64,000 nt of DNA from the NCBI RefSeq assembly GCF_002929505.1, contig NZ_PJJL01000064.1:63918-127917 (forward strand), in the 5' to 3' direction. Every line of letters starts with the position of its first letter. Position 1 is the stretch's first letter. The DNA is from Cryobacterium sp. Y57 (GTDB taxonomy: Bacteria > Actinomycetota > Actinomycetes > Actinomycetales > Microbacteriaceae). Below the pieces are notes generated by a model that did not search any database, was not told the DNA's origin, and was given only the letters and a program-made list of their open reading frames with translations. Made by a program: the position numbers and the translations under genes. Below are positions 1-10,831 of the stretch, in pieces.

Positions 1-7
1 TGACGCG

Positions 8-847
8 ATGGCTGCGGGCGCGCTGCTCGCCCTGAATCTCGTTCTGACGGGTGTGCCGGCCGTTGCCGGCGTCGCGATCGGTTTGTGGCCCGGAATCAGC
101 GCGCGGGCCAGGCGAGGTGTTTTTTTCTTTCTGGGTGTGTTCGGCGGGATGGGCGCTACCACTTGGTTGCTCTCCGTTGGTCTGACGATCCAGATGGGCG
201 ACCCGTATGAGGTTGTACTCGGGCCTTGGGTCATAGTGTCTTTTGTCGCGGCCGGATACGGGTTCATTCCATTCGCTATCTCACCCAAGCCCCGTCTCGA
301 GGCGACGGATGTCGAGAGGCGATTCAAGTTCGCGCCCAGTGAGAGTGGAGCATGGTCCCAAACAATCACGGGAACTCTGTTTGCCTGGGCAACGATTGGA
401 TTGATCATTTTAGGCGCTGTGCTCTACGGACCCGCGATCATCGACGGGCGCATCATCGGCGGACTCCTTGGGATGATCACGATAGCTGTAGCGATTCTCG
501 TGGTGGCACTGTTCATCCGTCTGCGCGTGACTGCGGATTGGCGCGGCCTGCGGGTGGTCTCGGCAATATTTCGGATTCCGCTGAAACGCATCCGTCTCGA
601 CGCGATCGACGTGATCGAGGCGGCGGAACTACGACCCACCGAGTGGGGCGGGTGGGGCTATCGCATCATGCCCGGACGATCAGCAGTCATCCTCCGAAAG
701 GGACCCGGGCTGATTGTGACGACAACGAACGAGAAGCAGTTCGCGATCAGTCTCGACGATCCCGAAACGCCGGCAGCGCTGCTGGCCACTCTCCGAGACA
801 ACAACAACGCAGCACTGCGTGCGGCGGCAAAAGACGTCAAGTCATGA
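8..847 (+). CDS. Membrane protein of unknown function, possibly 5'-truncated by the window edge
   Basis: The protein has about five hydrophobic segments, two near the N terminus (residues 1-25 and 38-58), one around 70-92 and two around 118-170. A soluble C-terminal part of about 110 residues resembles a PH-like bacterial domain (arginine-rich strand then WGGWGYR). The reading frame stays open to the first base of the window, so the true start may lie upstream and the ATG at 8 is only the first visible start. The layout recalls DUF1648-type membrane proteins of actinobacteria, but their diagnostic N-terminal motif is not visible here. No function is assigned. It ends about 350 bases before the thiamine riboswitch and is probably unrelated to it. 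Confidence 0.6.
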   Translation: MAAGALLALNLVLTGVPAVAGVAIGLWPGISARARRGVFFFLGVFGGMGATTWLLSVGLTIQMGDPYEVVLGPWVIVSFVAAGYGFIPFAISPKPRLEATDVERRFKFAPSESGAWSQTITGTLFAWATIGLIILGAVLYGPAIIDGRIIGGLLGMITIAVAILVVALFIRLRVTADWRGLRVVSAIFRIPLKRIRLDAIDVIEAAELRPTEWGGWGYRIMPGRSAVILRKGPGLIVTTTNEKQFAISLDDPETPAALLATLRDNNNAALRAAAKDVKS

Positions 848-1202
848 CGCCGATGACCAGCAGAACAGGCTGAAGCCCGACTGGTTTCAGCAGGCGCATG
901 CTGCTTGGCTCTCACTGCCGTCGGTTGAGCCACGCTTTGATGAAGCAATTCATGCTCCAACCAGTCTAAGGGTCTGCGCGCCGCACGACAAGCGTCGCCC
1001 TCGCCCTGCGTGGTCGGGCGGCAATCGACGGCCACCTGGCCGCGCTGCGTGCACTAGCGGGGTAAAGCCGCCGGGACCGTGCACGCGGATTGCTCGACCG
1101 ATGGCTGCGCAGGCGCTCTACCAGCGTGCGTCAGTGTAGGAGAGCCACTATGTAGCAATAGCGGCGGTTGTGCGCTGAATGCGCGCGCATATAGGGTGAA
1201 TG
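848..1202. other. Intergenic region without a convincing gene
   Basis: About 355 bases between the membrane protein and the TPP riboswitch. Short open frames on both strands lack a ribosome binding site and look like GC-rich noise. A TATAGG-like hexamer near 1189-1196, just upstream of the riboswitch, could be the -10 box for thiD transcription, but no clear -35 is seen. Confidence 0.4.
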
Positions 1203-1282
1203 TTGACACGGGGTGCCGCACATAGTGTGCGTGCTGAGATCAATACCCGTCGAACCTGTCTAGTTAGTACTAGCGAAGGAAT
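1203..1282 (+). promoter_or_regulatory. TPP riboswitch (THI box)
   Basis: The conserved THI-box parts are present in order: ACACGGGGTGC at 1205-1215, GTGCTGAGAT at 1231-1240, ACCCGTCGAACCTG at 1245-1258, and the closing TAGTTAGTACTAGCGAAGGA at 1261-1280. The last element ends in GAAGGA, which is also the only plausible Shine-Dalgarno for the ATG at 1290. TPP binding would therefore hide the ribosome binding site, the usual actinobacterial mode of control by translation initiation. No terminator hairpin is seen between the aptamer and the gene. Confidence 0.95.
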
Positions 1283-1289
1283 GTCACGG

Positions 1290-2174
1290 ATGACTGATCG
1301 AACCTCCCAGCTCGCGTTGCGGCAAACGCCACGAATTTTGAGTATCGCCGGAACCGATCCGACCGGCGGCGCCGGGATTCAGGCCGACCTGAAGAGCATT
1401 GCGGCCAACGGCGGCTACGGTATGGCGGTGATCAGTGCTCTGGTCGCGCAGAATACGCGCGGGGTGCGCTCGGTGCACACCCCGCCTGTGGATTTTCTGC
1501 GCGCACAGTTGAACGCCGTGAGCGACGATGTGACCATTGACGCCGTCAAGATCGGCATGCTCGCTCAACTCGACGTCATTACCGAGGTGCGCTCCTGGCT
1601 CGGGGAGTGTCGACCGCCCCTGGTGGTGCTCGACCCGGTGATGGTAGCAACGAGTGGTGACCGGCTGCTTGACCGCTCAGCCGAGCAGGCGCTGCGCGAC
1701 CTGATCCCTCAGGTCGATCTCGTCACGCCCAACGTTCCCGAGCTGGCTGTTCTGCTCGACGAGCACCCGGCGGCCACCTGGGCGGAGGCCCTGGAGCAGG
1801 GCGGAAGGTTGTCTGCTCGCACCGGTGTCACCGTGCTGGTCAAGGGCGGCCATCTCAACGAAACCAGCTGCCCGGATGCCCTGGTCAACACCCAGGGGCT
1901 GCTGTCGCACAGCGTGGTCGAGGTTGCGTTGCCACGTATCCGCACCAGGAACACGCACGGCACCGGATGCTCGCTCTCCTCAGCCATGGCCACGGTGCAG
2001 GCGAGAACCGGTGACTGGGCTCAGTCCCTCGTCGAGGTCAAAGACTGGCTCCAGGACGCCCTGGCCCACGCCGACGACCTCGAGGTCGGCCAGGGAAATG
2101 GCCCGATTCACCACTTTCATCGGCTGTTCGCCCGTGCAACAGCGGCATCCGCTCTGACCGCAGGCGTGCGATGA
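1290..2174 (+). CDS. thiD: Hydroxymethylpyrimidine/phosphomethylpyrimidine kinase
   Basis: ThiD phosphorylates HMP and HMP-P in the cytosol to give HMP-PP for thiamine synthesis. The N terminus carries the ribokinase-superfamily start ILSIAGTDPTGGAGIQADLK, followed by VKIGMLA, VLDPVMVATSGDRLL, LVTPNVPE and the catalytic-site segment TRNTHGTGCSLSSA. The start at 1290 is chosen because GAAGGA (1275-1280) sits nine bases upstream; an in-frame ATG at 1281 overlaps the riboswitch end and is less likely. The product is 294 residues, slightly longer than E. coli ThiD (266). Expression should be repressed by TPP through the riboswitch directly upstream. It converges on thiE with only 20 bases between stop codons. 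Confidence 0.95.
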   Translation: MTDRTSQLALRQTPRILSIAGTDPTGGAGIQADLKSIAANGGYGMAVISALVAQNTRGVRSVHTPPVDFLRAQLNAVSDDVTIDAVKIGMLAQLDVITEVRSWLGECRPPLVVLDPVMVATSGDRLLDRSAEQALRDLIPQVDLVTPNVPELAVLLDEHPAATWAEALEQGGRLSARTGVTVLVKGGHLNETSCPDALVNTQGLLSHSVVEVALPRIRTRNTHGTGCSLSSAMATVQARTGDWAQSLVEVKDWLQDALAHADDLEVGQGNGPIHHFHRLFARATAASALTAGVR

Positions 2175-2194
2175 ACGCGGTACGGTCGGTGGAA

Positions 2195-2839
2195 CTACCC
2201 GAGCGGCGGGAGGCTGGCGAGCAGGCGCTGCGCGGCATCCGTCGGGTCGTCGGCGTCGGTGATCGCGCGCACCACCACTACCCGGGTGGCGCCGGCGTCG
2301 ACCACTTGGTCGATGGTGCCCAGGTCGATGCCGCCGATGGCAAACCAGGGGCGCAGGCTGCCGACGGTGGCGCTCTGCGCGGTCGCATAGCGCAGCAGGT
2401 CGGTGCCGACCGCTGCCCGGCCGGGTTTCGTTGGCGTAGCCCAGACCGGGCCGACACAGAAATAGTCGAGGTTATCGGCGGTGACGGCGGCATCCACTTG
2501 TTCGGTGGTGTGGGTGGACAAGCCGATCCGCGCAGCCGTGCCGAGCAGTGTGCGCGCGGCGGGCAGCGGCAGGTCGGTCTGGCCGACATGAAAAACCGGC
2601 GCGCCGGAGAGGCTGGCGATATCCGCTCGGTCGTTGACCGCCCAGAGCCGGGCGTGACGGTCGGCGACCGTGTGCAGAACCTCGAGATAGTGAAGTTCCT
2701 CGGCCGCGTCGATATTCTTATCGCGCAGTTGGATGATGTCGACCCCGCCGGCGAAGGCGGCATCCACGAAGTCGGCGAAATCGCCGCGATTCCTTCTCGC
2801 ATCGGTGCAGAGATACAGCCGGGCGGTGATGGGGTCCAT
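2195..2839 (-). CDS. thiE: Thiamine-phosphate synthase
   Basis: ThiE joins HMP-PP and the thiazole phosphate into thiamine monophosphate. Family motifs visible are RLYLCTD at the N terminus, IIQLRDKN (pyrophosphate site), [50 protein letters not shown], and [27 protein letters not shown] (phosphate loop). The start at 2839 gives a normal 214-residue enzyme; a longer frame upstream runs into thiO on the other strand and lacks family similarity. It lies in opposite orientation to all other thi genes here. Its start codon is only 43 bases from the thiO start, so both promoters must sit in that gap or inside the neighbouring gene. Confidence 0.95.
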   Translation of the reverse strand: MDPITARLYLCTDARRNRGDFADFVDAAFAGGVDIIQLRDKNIDAAEELHYLEVLHTVADRHARLWAVNDRADIASLSGAPVFHVGQTDLPLPAARTLLGTAARIGLSTHTTEQVDAAVTADNLDYFCVGPVWATPTKPGRAAVGTDLLRYATAQSATVGSLRPWFAIGGIDLGTIDQVVDAGATRVVVVRAITDADDPTDAAQRLLASLPPLG

Positions 2840-2882
2840 GCGACCAACCCTAAGGGGCGCTGCCGTGGCATCGGTGCACATC

Positions 2883-4105
2883 ATGAGTGAGCGGGGAGCG
2901 CAGCGAACAGTTGATATCGCCGTCATTGGCGGCGGCGTCATCGGGCTCGGCATCGCCTGGACGCTGGCGCATTCCGGCCGGAGCGTGGTCGTCATCGACC
3001 CCGACCCGGCCGGCGGTGCCACCTTCGCTGCAGCCGGAATGCTCGCCGCGGTGAGCGAACTGCACTATCGGGAAGAGGCATTGCTTGAGCTCATGCTGGC
3101 GTCCTCGAAGTTGTATCCCGACTTCATCGACTCGCTCGGAGCCGATAGCGACGCTACCGGATACCAGCGAACGACAACCCTGAACGTGGGCGCGGACGCG
3201 GCCGACCGGCAAGCCCTCGCCGACCTGCGTGCTGTGCAGGTGGCCAATGGATTGGGTGTCGAGCCCCTCACCGTGCGCGAAGCGCGGGTGCTTGAACCGC
3301 TGCTGAGCCCTCAGGTTTCCGGCGCTTTTTTGGTGGAACAAGATCACCAGGTCGACCCGCGACGGCTCACGGAGCGCATCCAGTTCGCGCTCACCGCCCT
3401 CGCGCCAAACGGTCAGGACGCCGTGATTCGGGTGCGCGCGCGCGGGTTACTGCACGCCGATGCAACGGATGCCTCCTCGCGCGTTACCGGTGTCGCCCTG
3501 GCCGATGGCAGCTCGATCCAAGCCGATGAGGTGGTCGTGGCCAATGGGCTCTGGGCGGGCGAGTTGGACGGGCTCCCCGAGCACCTGAGCCTGCCGCTTC
3601 GCCCGGTCTATGGTGACGTGCTTCGATTGCGAGTGCCCGAGCATCTTCGGCCGCTGCTCACCTGCACGGTGCGCGGGTTGGTGCATGGGGTGCCGGTCTA
3701 TCTGGTTCCGCGCACCGACGGAACGCTCGTGATCGGAGCCACCCAGCGCGAAGACGGCTCGGGCGTGGTCTCGGCCGGCGGCGTCTATCAGCTGCTGCGT
3801 GATGCACAGGCCCTGGTGCCGGCGGTCAGCGAGCTGGAGCTGATCGAAACGACCGCTCGGGCGCGTCCGGGCACGCCGGACAATGCACCGTTCCTCGGCC
3901 GCGTCGGGTGTTCAAACGGTGACATCGCCGGCCTCATCATTGCCACCGGATTCTTTCGTCACGGTGTACTGCTCACCCCGGTCGCAGCCGCGTACTGTCT
4001 GCAGCTCATCGAGGGAAGCGCAGACGATCGATGGCGAAACTTTCGGCCCGATCGATTCTCGGCCAGCCGAGAGCCCGCATCCGCTTTACTGAAAGGAGGC
4101 CTGTA

Positions 4106-4106
<1 letters not shown>
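2883..4106 (+). CDS. thiO: Glycine oxidase ThiO
   Basis: ThiO is a FAD enzyme that oxidises glycine to the imine used by ThiG for thiazole formation. The N-terminal dinucleotide fold reads [19 protein letters not shown] (residues 10-28), and the C-terminal FAD contact region contains [13 protein letters not shown] and [14 protein letters not shown], typical of DAO-family oxidases. Length is 407 residues. The ATG at 2883 is chosen because the Rossmann fold starts ten residues later, as in homologues. It begins the thiO-thiS-thiG-thiF operon; its TAG stop overlaps the GTG of thiS by one base. No riboswitch precedes it. Confidence 0.93.
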
Positions 4107-6296
<2,190 letters not shown>

Positions 6297-6345
6297 AGCG
6301 CGCGGTCGCGACACGAAGGCAGAGGCCATACATGGCATCTGCTGT

Positions 6346-6368
6346 CTACCCCCATAAGGGGGTAGTAT
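6346..6368 (+). promoter_or_regulatory. C/G-tract dyad (CsoR-like operator shape) overlapping a -10 box
   Basis: CTACCCCC (6346-6353) and GGGGGTAG (6358-6365) are a perfect inverted repeat around ATAA. The right arm runs into TAGTAT (6363-6368), a good -10 hexamer. CsoR/RcnR-family metal or sulfur sensors bind dyads of this TACCCC...GGGGTA type, so this is a candidate operator for the small membrane protein gene that follows. No csoR gene is in the window. Confidence 0.45.
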
Positions 6369-6413
6369 CGCGGCAATCGGGGATTTCCCGCGCATGAAAT
6401 GAAAGGTCAAACT

Positions 6414-6578
6414 ATGAACCCGTTACTCATCATTGTGGCCATTGTTGCGGTGGTACTGCTCATTACCGGAGGTCTGGTGCAGTCGCTTCAATTTCTGCTC
6501 TGGGTCGGTATCGTACTGGCGATCATCGCGGTGATCATGTTCCTGATGCGATCAATGTCTGGACGCAAGAGCGCCTGA
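6414..6578 (+). CDS. Small membrane protein (54 residues)
   Basis: A 54-residue protein with two hydrophobic segments (residues 3-21 and 27-45) separated by a short GGLVQSLQ turn and ending in basic RSMSGRKSA. This is a hairpin membrane protein with both ends probably in the cytosol. GAAAGG at 6401-6406 is the ribosome binding site. It stands alone between the C/G dyad with its -10 box and a strong terminator, so it is a monocistronic unit. Function is unknown; if the dyad is a metal-sensor site, a role in metal or envelope stress is possible, but that is only inference. Confidence 0.7.
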   Translation: MNPLLIIVAIVAVVLLITGGLVQSLQFLLWVGIVLAIIAVIMFLMRSMSGRKSA

Positions 6579-6597
6579 CGCGATATGGTGCCAGAGC

Positions 6598-6638
6598 AGC
6601 CGGTAGAAGGAGAATAAACTCCTTCTACCGGCTTTTTC
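6598..6638 (+). terminator. Rho-independent terminator
   Basis: Perfect 15-bp stem AGCCGGTAGAAGGAG / CTCCTTCTACCGGCT around AATAAA, followed by TTTTTC. It closes the small membrane protein unit 20 bases after its stop. Confidence 0.9.
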
Positions 6639-6682
6639 TCTGCCCAAACAAGCTGCTGCGGAGTTGATACAGATTGGACCCC

Positions 6683-7579
6683 ATGCCTGAACTCAACGCC
6701 CCTTCCCGTGTCGTCGTCGTCGGTGACGCCCTGATCGATGTGCTGCGTGACTCCGAGGCGAGTCGGGAATTCGCCGGCGGTGCAGCCCTGAACGTGGCGG
6801 TGGGCCTGGCCATACTCGGGGTGCCGACGACCCTGATCGCGATGGTCGGTGACGATGCTGATGGCGTGGTGCTTCGGTCGTTCCTCGACCAGTACGGCGT
6901 GCAGCTGATCGCGACACCGGCCCTGCTCGGGTCTTCCCGGGCCGTATCGGATCGCACCGATGGCGAACCCCGCTACTTCTTCAACGACGCCGCCAAAGCG
7001 CGCCGAATCGACTTCGGCGCGGTCGAGCGGGCCGCGCTGGCCGCCGCCGTCGTCGTCGTCGTAAGCTGCTTTCCGTTCGACGACACCGCGCAGACCGAGG
7101 CGTTCATCGCCTGCATCACCGACCCGGTGCACCGCCTCGTGATCGACCCGAACCCACGCGCCGGCATGCTGCACGACGGACCGCGGTTCGTACGCAACTT
7201 TGAAGCGCTCGCCGCGCGCAGTCTGCTCGTGAAGGTCGGCGACGAAGACGCCGACCTTCTCTACGGCAGCACGCTCGACGAACTGCGTGAACGACTCGTC
7301 GAGGGGGGCGCGCAGACGGTGCTGGCGACCGCCGGGCGGCTCGGTGCCTCAGTTGCGTTCGAAGACAATGGACTGGTCAGCGTCCCGATCGCCGCGCTTG
7401 ACGGCCCGATCGTTGACACGATGGGGGCGGGGGACGCAACGCTGGCGGCATCCGTGTGCACCATCGTGAACGGTGGGGTTCCGCAGGATTCCACGGCGTG
7501 GGAGGCGCTGCTGGCCGACGCCATGCTCACCGCCGCGGCGACCTGTCGACACGAGGGTGCACTGCTCCGCCGGCCGTAG
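6683..7579 (+). CDS. PfkB-family carbohydrate kinase
   Basis: A cytosolic sugar kinase of the ribokinase/PfkB family (298 residues). The first motif appears as EFAGGAALNVAVGLAILGV (residues 25-45) and the catalytic motif as DTMGAGDATLAASV near residue 245, with the conserved Asp of GAGD as base. VVVVGDALIDVL at the N terminus and VIDPNPR also match fructokinase-like members. The substrate cannot be deduced; fructokinase or ribokinase is the usual annotation. ATG at 6683 is preferred to a TTG nine bases upstream. The gene is separate from its neighbours and converges on the HEAT-repeat gene. Confidence 0.85.
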   Translation: MPELNAPSRVVVVGDALIDVLRDSEASREFAGGAALNVAVGLAILGVPTTLIAMVGDDADGVVLRSFLDQYGVQLIATPALLGSSRAVSDRTDGEPRYFFNDAAKARRIDFGAVERAALAAAVVVVVSCFPFDDTAQTEAFIACITDPVHRLVIDPNPRAGMLHDGPRFVRNFEALAARSLLVKVGDEDADLLYGSTLDELRERLVEGGAQTVLATAGRLGASVAFEDNGLVSVPIAALDGPIVDTMGAGDATLAASVCTIVNGGVPQDSTAWEALLADAMLTAAATCRHEGALLRRP

Positions 7580-7600
7580 TGAGCGGATGCCCAGGTCGGG

Positions 7601-8173
7601 TCAGGCCTCGGGCTCGGTTTCGGGCTCGGTCAGCTTGAGCCGGGAGCGGATGGCGTCGCGGGCCTGCTGGGCGGCGCGGCGCACTCCCTTGTCGGAGTCG
7701 CGCAGGCGCACCTCGATCGTCGCGATGTTGTCGGTGGTGCCCTGATCGGCGAGGGCGTGCAGCGCGGCCGAACGTACGCGCGGGTTCTCGTCGGTCGTGA
7801 GACGCACGAGCTTGGGTACCACCTGCAGGCCGCGCAGCAGCACAACCTTGGCGCACATCTCACGCACGCGCCACGCCTGATTGTTCAGGCCGACGACGAT
7901 GTACGGTGCGGCCTGCTCTCCCCAGACGTGCAGCAGCGCCCGGGCGCCCCACAGTTCGGGCCAGTACAGGGCGGGTGCACCCTCGAGGATGCCGAGCGCG
8001 TGGCGCCCGCCGGCATAGAGCAGAAAGTCTTTTCCGGCGTTCTTGGCGCGCAACAGAGCCACGGCATTGTCGATGACGATGTTCTCGCCGTAGTGCGTGA
8101 CAGCGGCGCGAATGCGCTCATCGGTCGGCAGATCGATCGGAAGGTCGGGGTGCGGAATCAATTTGTTTTGCAT
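7601..8173 (-). CDS. HEAT-repeat protein
   Basis: A 190-residue soluble protein whose C-terminal half shows HEAT/PBS-lyase-like repeats: WRVREMCAKVVLLRGLQVVPKLVRLTTDENPRVRSAALHALAD and a further IEVRLRDSDKGVRRAAQQARDAI. Such repeats act as protein-binding scaffolds. The N-terminal half (LPTDERIRAAVTHYGENIVIDNAVALL) has no motif that I recognise. The C terminus is rich in Glu and Pro. Start ATG at 8173. It may share a promoter region with nothing obvious upstream; the GNAT gene ends 104 bases further up on the same strand. Confidence 0.7.
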   Translation of the reverse strand: MQNKLIPHPDLPIDLPTDERIRAAVTHYGENIVIDNAVALLRAKNAGKDFLLYAGGRHALGILEGAPALYWPELWGARALLHVWGEQAAPYIVVGLNNQAWRVREMCAKVVLLRGLQVVPKLVRLTTDENPRVRSAALHALADQGTTDNIATIEVRLRDSDKGVRRAAQQARDAIRSRLKLTEPETEPEA

Positions 8174-8277
8174 AGCCCTCTAACGCTACCTCCCCTCCGC
8201 AGTTTCCAGCCCGTAAGAGCGCAAAAAGTGCCCGATTGCGAGTGTCAAACAGGCACCTTGTGCGCTGGCGCGAGCTG

Positions 8278-8724
8278 CTAGGAGAGGAGCAGCTCGAAAC
8301 CGGAGGCCTGCTCGTAGATACCGTAGTTGCCGATGTCGACGAAACCGAGACTGCGGTAGAGGGCGAGTGCTTCGGGCTGCGCAAAGCCGGTTTCCAAACG
8401 CATCCGCTCGTAGCCGAGATCTCGGGCGAGGGATTCCAGCTCGCGCAGAATCATCTTCGCGTGGCCCTGGCGGCGGTAATCGGGGTTGGTCCACATGCGC
8501 TTGACCTCGGCGGTGGTGGCGTCGTACTGGCGGAGGCCGCCGCCGGCAACAGTGATGTCACCGTCGACGAGCACGAGAAATCCTCCGCCGGGCGGATCGA
8601 ACTCGGCCCCGTCAACGTCATGCACAGAATCGCCATCGCCGTATCGGGTCTCGTATTCACGGTGCAGGTCAAGCAGAAGAGGGGCAACTTCGGGGTCACC
8701 GAAGCGCACGGATACACATTTCAC
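8278..8724 (-). CDS. GNAT-family N-acetyltransferase
   Basis: A 148-residue acetyltransferase. The acetyl-CoA binding motif A is clear: AEVKRMWTNPDYRRQGHAKMILRELESLARDLG (R/Q-x-x-G at YRRQGHA), followed by motif B ALALYRSLGFVDIGNYGIYE. The central GGGFLVLVDGDITVAGGGLRQY forms the preceding strands. The substrate is unknown. A GTG at 8724 gives the start. It lies divergent from the HadA-like gene with 71 bases between the starts. Confidence 0.85.
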   Translation of the reverse strand: MKCVSVRFGDPEVAPLLLDLHREYETRYGDGDSVHDVDGAEFDPPGGGFLVLVDGDITVAGGGLRQYDATTAEVKRMWTNPDYRRQGHAKMILRELESLARDLGYERMRLETGFAQPEALALYRSLGFVDIGNYGIYEQASGFELLLS

Positions 8725-8783
8725 GCTTAATAGTGTGCGCCTTGTCGCGGTGCGCTCCTGACAATCGGCGCGATCTCTCTGAG

Positions 8784-8789
8784 TAGACT
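8784..8789 (+). promoter_or_regulatory. -10 box of a leaderless transcript
   Basis: TAGACT lies six bases before the GTG at 8796 and there is no Shine-Dalgarno, the arrangement (TANNNT then start codon) of leaderless actinobacterial mRNAs. Confidence 0.5.
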
Positions 8790-8795
8790 CGGTGG

Positions 8796-9242
8796 GTGTC
8801 AGTGAACCCAGAGTTGCAGGGGCGGGTCTTTCCGCCGGTCGCCCCGTATCTAGTCGGCCGTGAAAAGGTGCGCGAATTCTCCCGCGCCGTGTTCGCGACC
8901 AACCCGATCAACCACGATCCCGAAGCGGCCCGCGCGGCCGGCCACCACGACGTCGTCGCCCCGCCCACCTTTGCCGTGGTCGTGCAGGAGGCCACCCTGG
9001 CCCAACTTCTGGCCGAACCGGATGGCGGCATCGACTTCACCCGCGTCGTACACGGTGACCAACGCTTCAGCTACACCCGGCCGATCATCGCCGGCGATGA
9101 GCTCACGGCAACTCTCGCGGTGACGAGCATCAAGAGCCTCGGTGGCCACTCGATGGTGACCGCCGAGTCCACCATCGTCGACGCCGCGGGCGATCACGTC
9201 GTCACCGCCATCTCCACTCTCGTCGTCAGGGGAGACGAATGA
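8796..9242 (+). CDS. MaoC-like dehydratase, HadA-type (FAS1-like N-terminal hot-dog)
   Basis: A 148-residue hot-dog protein resembling the HadA/HadC subunit of mycobacterial (3R)-hydroxyacyl-ACP dehydratase: YLVGREKVREFSRAVFATNPINHDPEAARAAGHHDVVAPPTFAVVV, then VVHGDQRFSYTRPIIAGDELTA. It lacks the catalytic D-x5-H of HadB and is expected to be the substrate-binding partner. The start at 8796 is leaderless. Its TGA overlaps the ATG of the HadB-like gene by four bases, which supports a heterodimer. The pair directly precedes murB, an order common in actinobacteria. Confidence 0.85.
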   Translation: MSVNPELQGRVFPPVAPYLVGREKVREFSRAVFATNPINHDPEAARAAGHHDVVAPPTFAVVVQEATLAQLLAEPDGGIDFTRVVHGDQRFSYTRPIIAGDELTATLAVTSIKSLGGHSMVTAESTIVDAAGDHVVTAISTLVVRGDE

Positions 9243-9661
9243 TCCCCGATGCGACCGCCCTCACGGTCGGCGACGTCGTCGCCGAGGCGAGTTTCGCCCT
9301 GACGCGCGATTCCCTCGTGCGCTATGCCGGGGCATCCGGTGATTTCAACCCCATTCACTACCGCGATGATGTCGCGCAGTCAGTGGGATTGTCGGGTGTG
9401 CTCGCCCACGGCATGCTCACCATGGGGCTGGCCGTGCAGCCCGTCGTCGACTGGGCCGGCGACCCGGCCCGGGTTCTCGACTATCAGGTGCGGTTCACCC
9501 GCCCGGTCTTCGTCGACGCCACTGATGGCGCCACCGTGGCGGTCGTCGCCAAGGTGGGTGCCGTCGACCCCGAAGCCCTCATTGCCCGTATCGACCTGAC
9601 CGTGACGTTCAACGGCGCGACGGTTCTCGGCAAGGCGCAGGCGCGCGTCAACCTGGCCTGA
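9239..9661 (+). CDS. MaoC-like dehydratase, HadB-type
   Basis: A 140-residue R-hydratase subunit. The catalytic hydratase-2 motif is present as YAGASGDFNPIHYRDDVAQSVGLSGVLAHGMLTMGL, with the catalytic Asp and His of D-F-N-P-I-H. It would dehydrate (3R)-hydroxyacyl thioesters, with the HadA-like neighbour as partner. It overlaps that gene by four bases and is three bases from murB, so the three are one transcript. Whether it serves fatty acid synthesis or another acyl pathway cannot be told from sequence. Confidence 0.87.
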   Translation: MIPDATALTVGDVVAEASFALTRDSLVRYAGASGDFNPIHYRDDVAQSVGLSGVLAHGMLTMGLAVQPVVDWAGDPARVLDYQVRFTRPVFVDATDGATVAVVAKVGAVDPEALIARIDLTVTFNGATVLGKAQARVNLA

Positions 9662-9664
9662 AAG

Positions 9665-10831
9665 ATGATCGAACCCGTTGCACTCAGCACCCTCACCACC
9701 TTTCACATCGGCGGGCCGCCGGTTGCACGGGTGGCACCGGTCACGGAGCAGGACCTCATCAACGAGAGCCTCGTGGTCTGGGGCATGGCTGAGAACTGGT
9801 TGCTGCTCGGCGGCGGCTCCAACACCGTCGTCGCCGACGACGGCTTCGACGGTATCGTCATCCACGTCGTGACTCGCGGTATCGAGGTACTCCGCAGTGA
9901 AACCACGAGCGAAGCGGATGCCGGCACCGGGCCGACCGATTGCGTGCGACTGCGCGTACAGGCCGGCGAACCGTGGGACGACCTCGTCGCCTACAGTGTG
10001 GAGCGCGGCTGGTCCGGCATCGAGGCGTTGTCGGGCATTCCCGGATCGTGCGGTGCCGCCCCGGTGCAGAACATTGGCGCCTACGGCCAGGAGCTCGCGG
10101 ACAGCCTCGTCGCCATTGACTTTCTCTCCTATGAAACCGGCGAGATCGAACGACTCGAGCATGCCGACCTGGGCCTCGGCTACCGCACCTCCGCGCTCAA
10201 ACAGGGGCTGCGCGGCGTCGTGCTCGCGATCGAGCTGAAGCTGCACGACACCGCGGCCGAGGCATCCGTTTTGGGAAGCGCCCTCGGTCAACCGTTGAAG
10301 TACGCCCAACTCGCCGGGGCCCTCGGTGTTCAGCTCGGCGACCGGGTGCCGCTGCAGATTGTACGCGCCACCGTTCTGGGGCTGCGGGCCGAAAAGGGAA
10401 TGGTGCTCGACCCGAGCGACCCCGACACCTTCAGCGCCGGTTCGTTCTTCACCAACCCGATCGTGACCGAGGCATTTGCGCGCTCGCTGCCGATGGATGT
10501 GCCGCGCTGGCCGCTTGCCGCGGAGCCGGCCGATCGTGTTATTCCGCTCGAGGAATATAGCGGGGTCGGACCTGTTCCCGGTGAGGAACCCGTGCGTATG
10601 GTCAAGCTCAGCGCCGCCTGGTTGATCGAACACGCGGGGGTCAGCCGCGGCTTTCGCCTACCGGGGTCGAGAGCGGCGGTGTCGAGCAAACACACCCTGG
10701 CCTTGACGAATACCGGCGGGGCTACCGCCGAGGAGGTCGCCGAACTGGCCCGGTACGTGCTCGGCCGGGTGCAGGCGGAGTTCGGGGTGAACCTGCAGCC
10801 CGAGCCGGTGCTGGTGGGGCTGACGCTCTAG
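9665..10831 (+). CDS. murB: UDP-N-acetylenolpyruvoylglucosamine reductase
   Basis: MurB reduces UDP-GlcNAc-enolpyruvate to UDP-MurNAc in peptidoglycan synthesis using FAD and NADPH. The FAD-binding domain shows TTFHIGGPP, LLGGGSNTVVADDGFDG and SGIPGSCGAAPVQNIGAYGQEL. The proton-donating serine is in SAGSFFTNPIV. The C-terminal region AAWLIEHAGVSRGFRLPG, then SSKHTLALTN, matches the long actinobacterial type (388 residues). It follows the HadAB-like pair after three bases. Confidence 0.95.
   Translation: MIEPVALSTLTTFHIGGPPVARVAPVTEQDLINESLVVWGMAENWLLLGGGSNTVVADDGFDGIVIHVVTRGIEVLRSETTSEADAGTGPTDCVRLRVQAGEPWDDLVAYSVERGWSGIEALSGIPGSCGAAPVQNIGAYGQELADSLVAIDFLSYETGEIERLEHADLGLGYRTSALKQGLRGVVLAIELKLHDTAAEASVLGSALGQPLKYAQLAGALGVQLGDRVPLQIVRATVLGLRAEKGMVLDPSDPDTFSAGSFFTNPIVTEAFARSLPMDVPRWPLAAEPADRVIPLEEYSGVGPVPGEEPVRMVKLSAAWLIEHAGVSRGFRLPGSRAAVSSKHTLALTNTGGATAEEVAELARYVLGRVQAEFGVNLQPEPVLVGLTL

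Noticed and set aside
9380-10633. 417-codon open frame antisense to hadB-like gene and murB
   Set aside because: GC-rich shadow of genes with strong family motifs; product is low-complexity His/Gly/Arg-rich.
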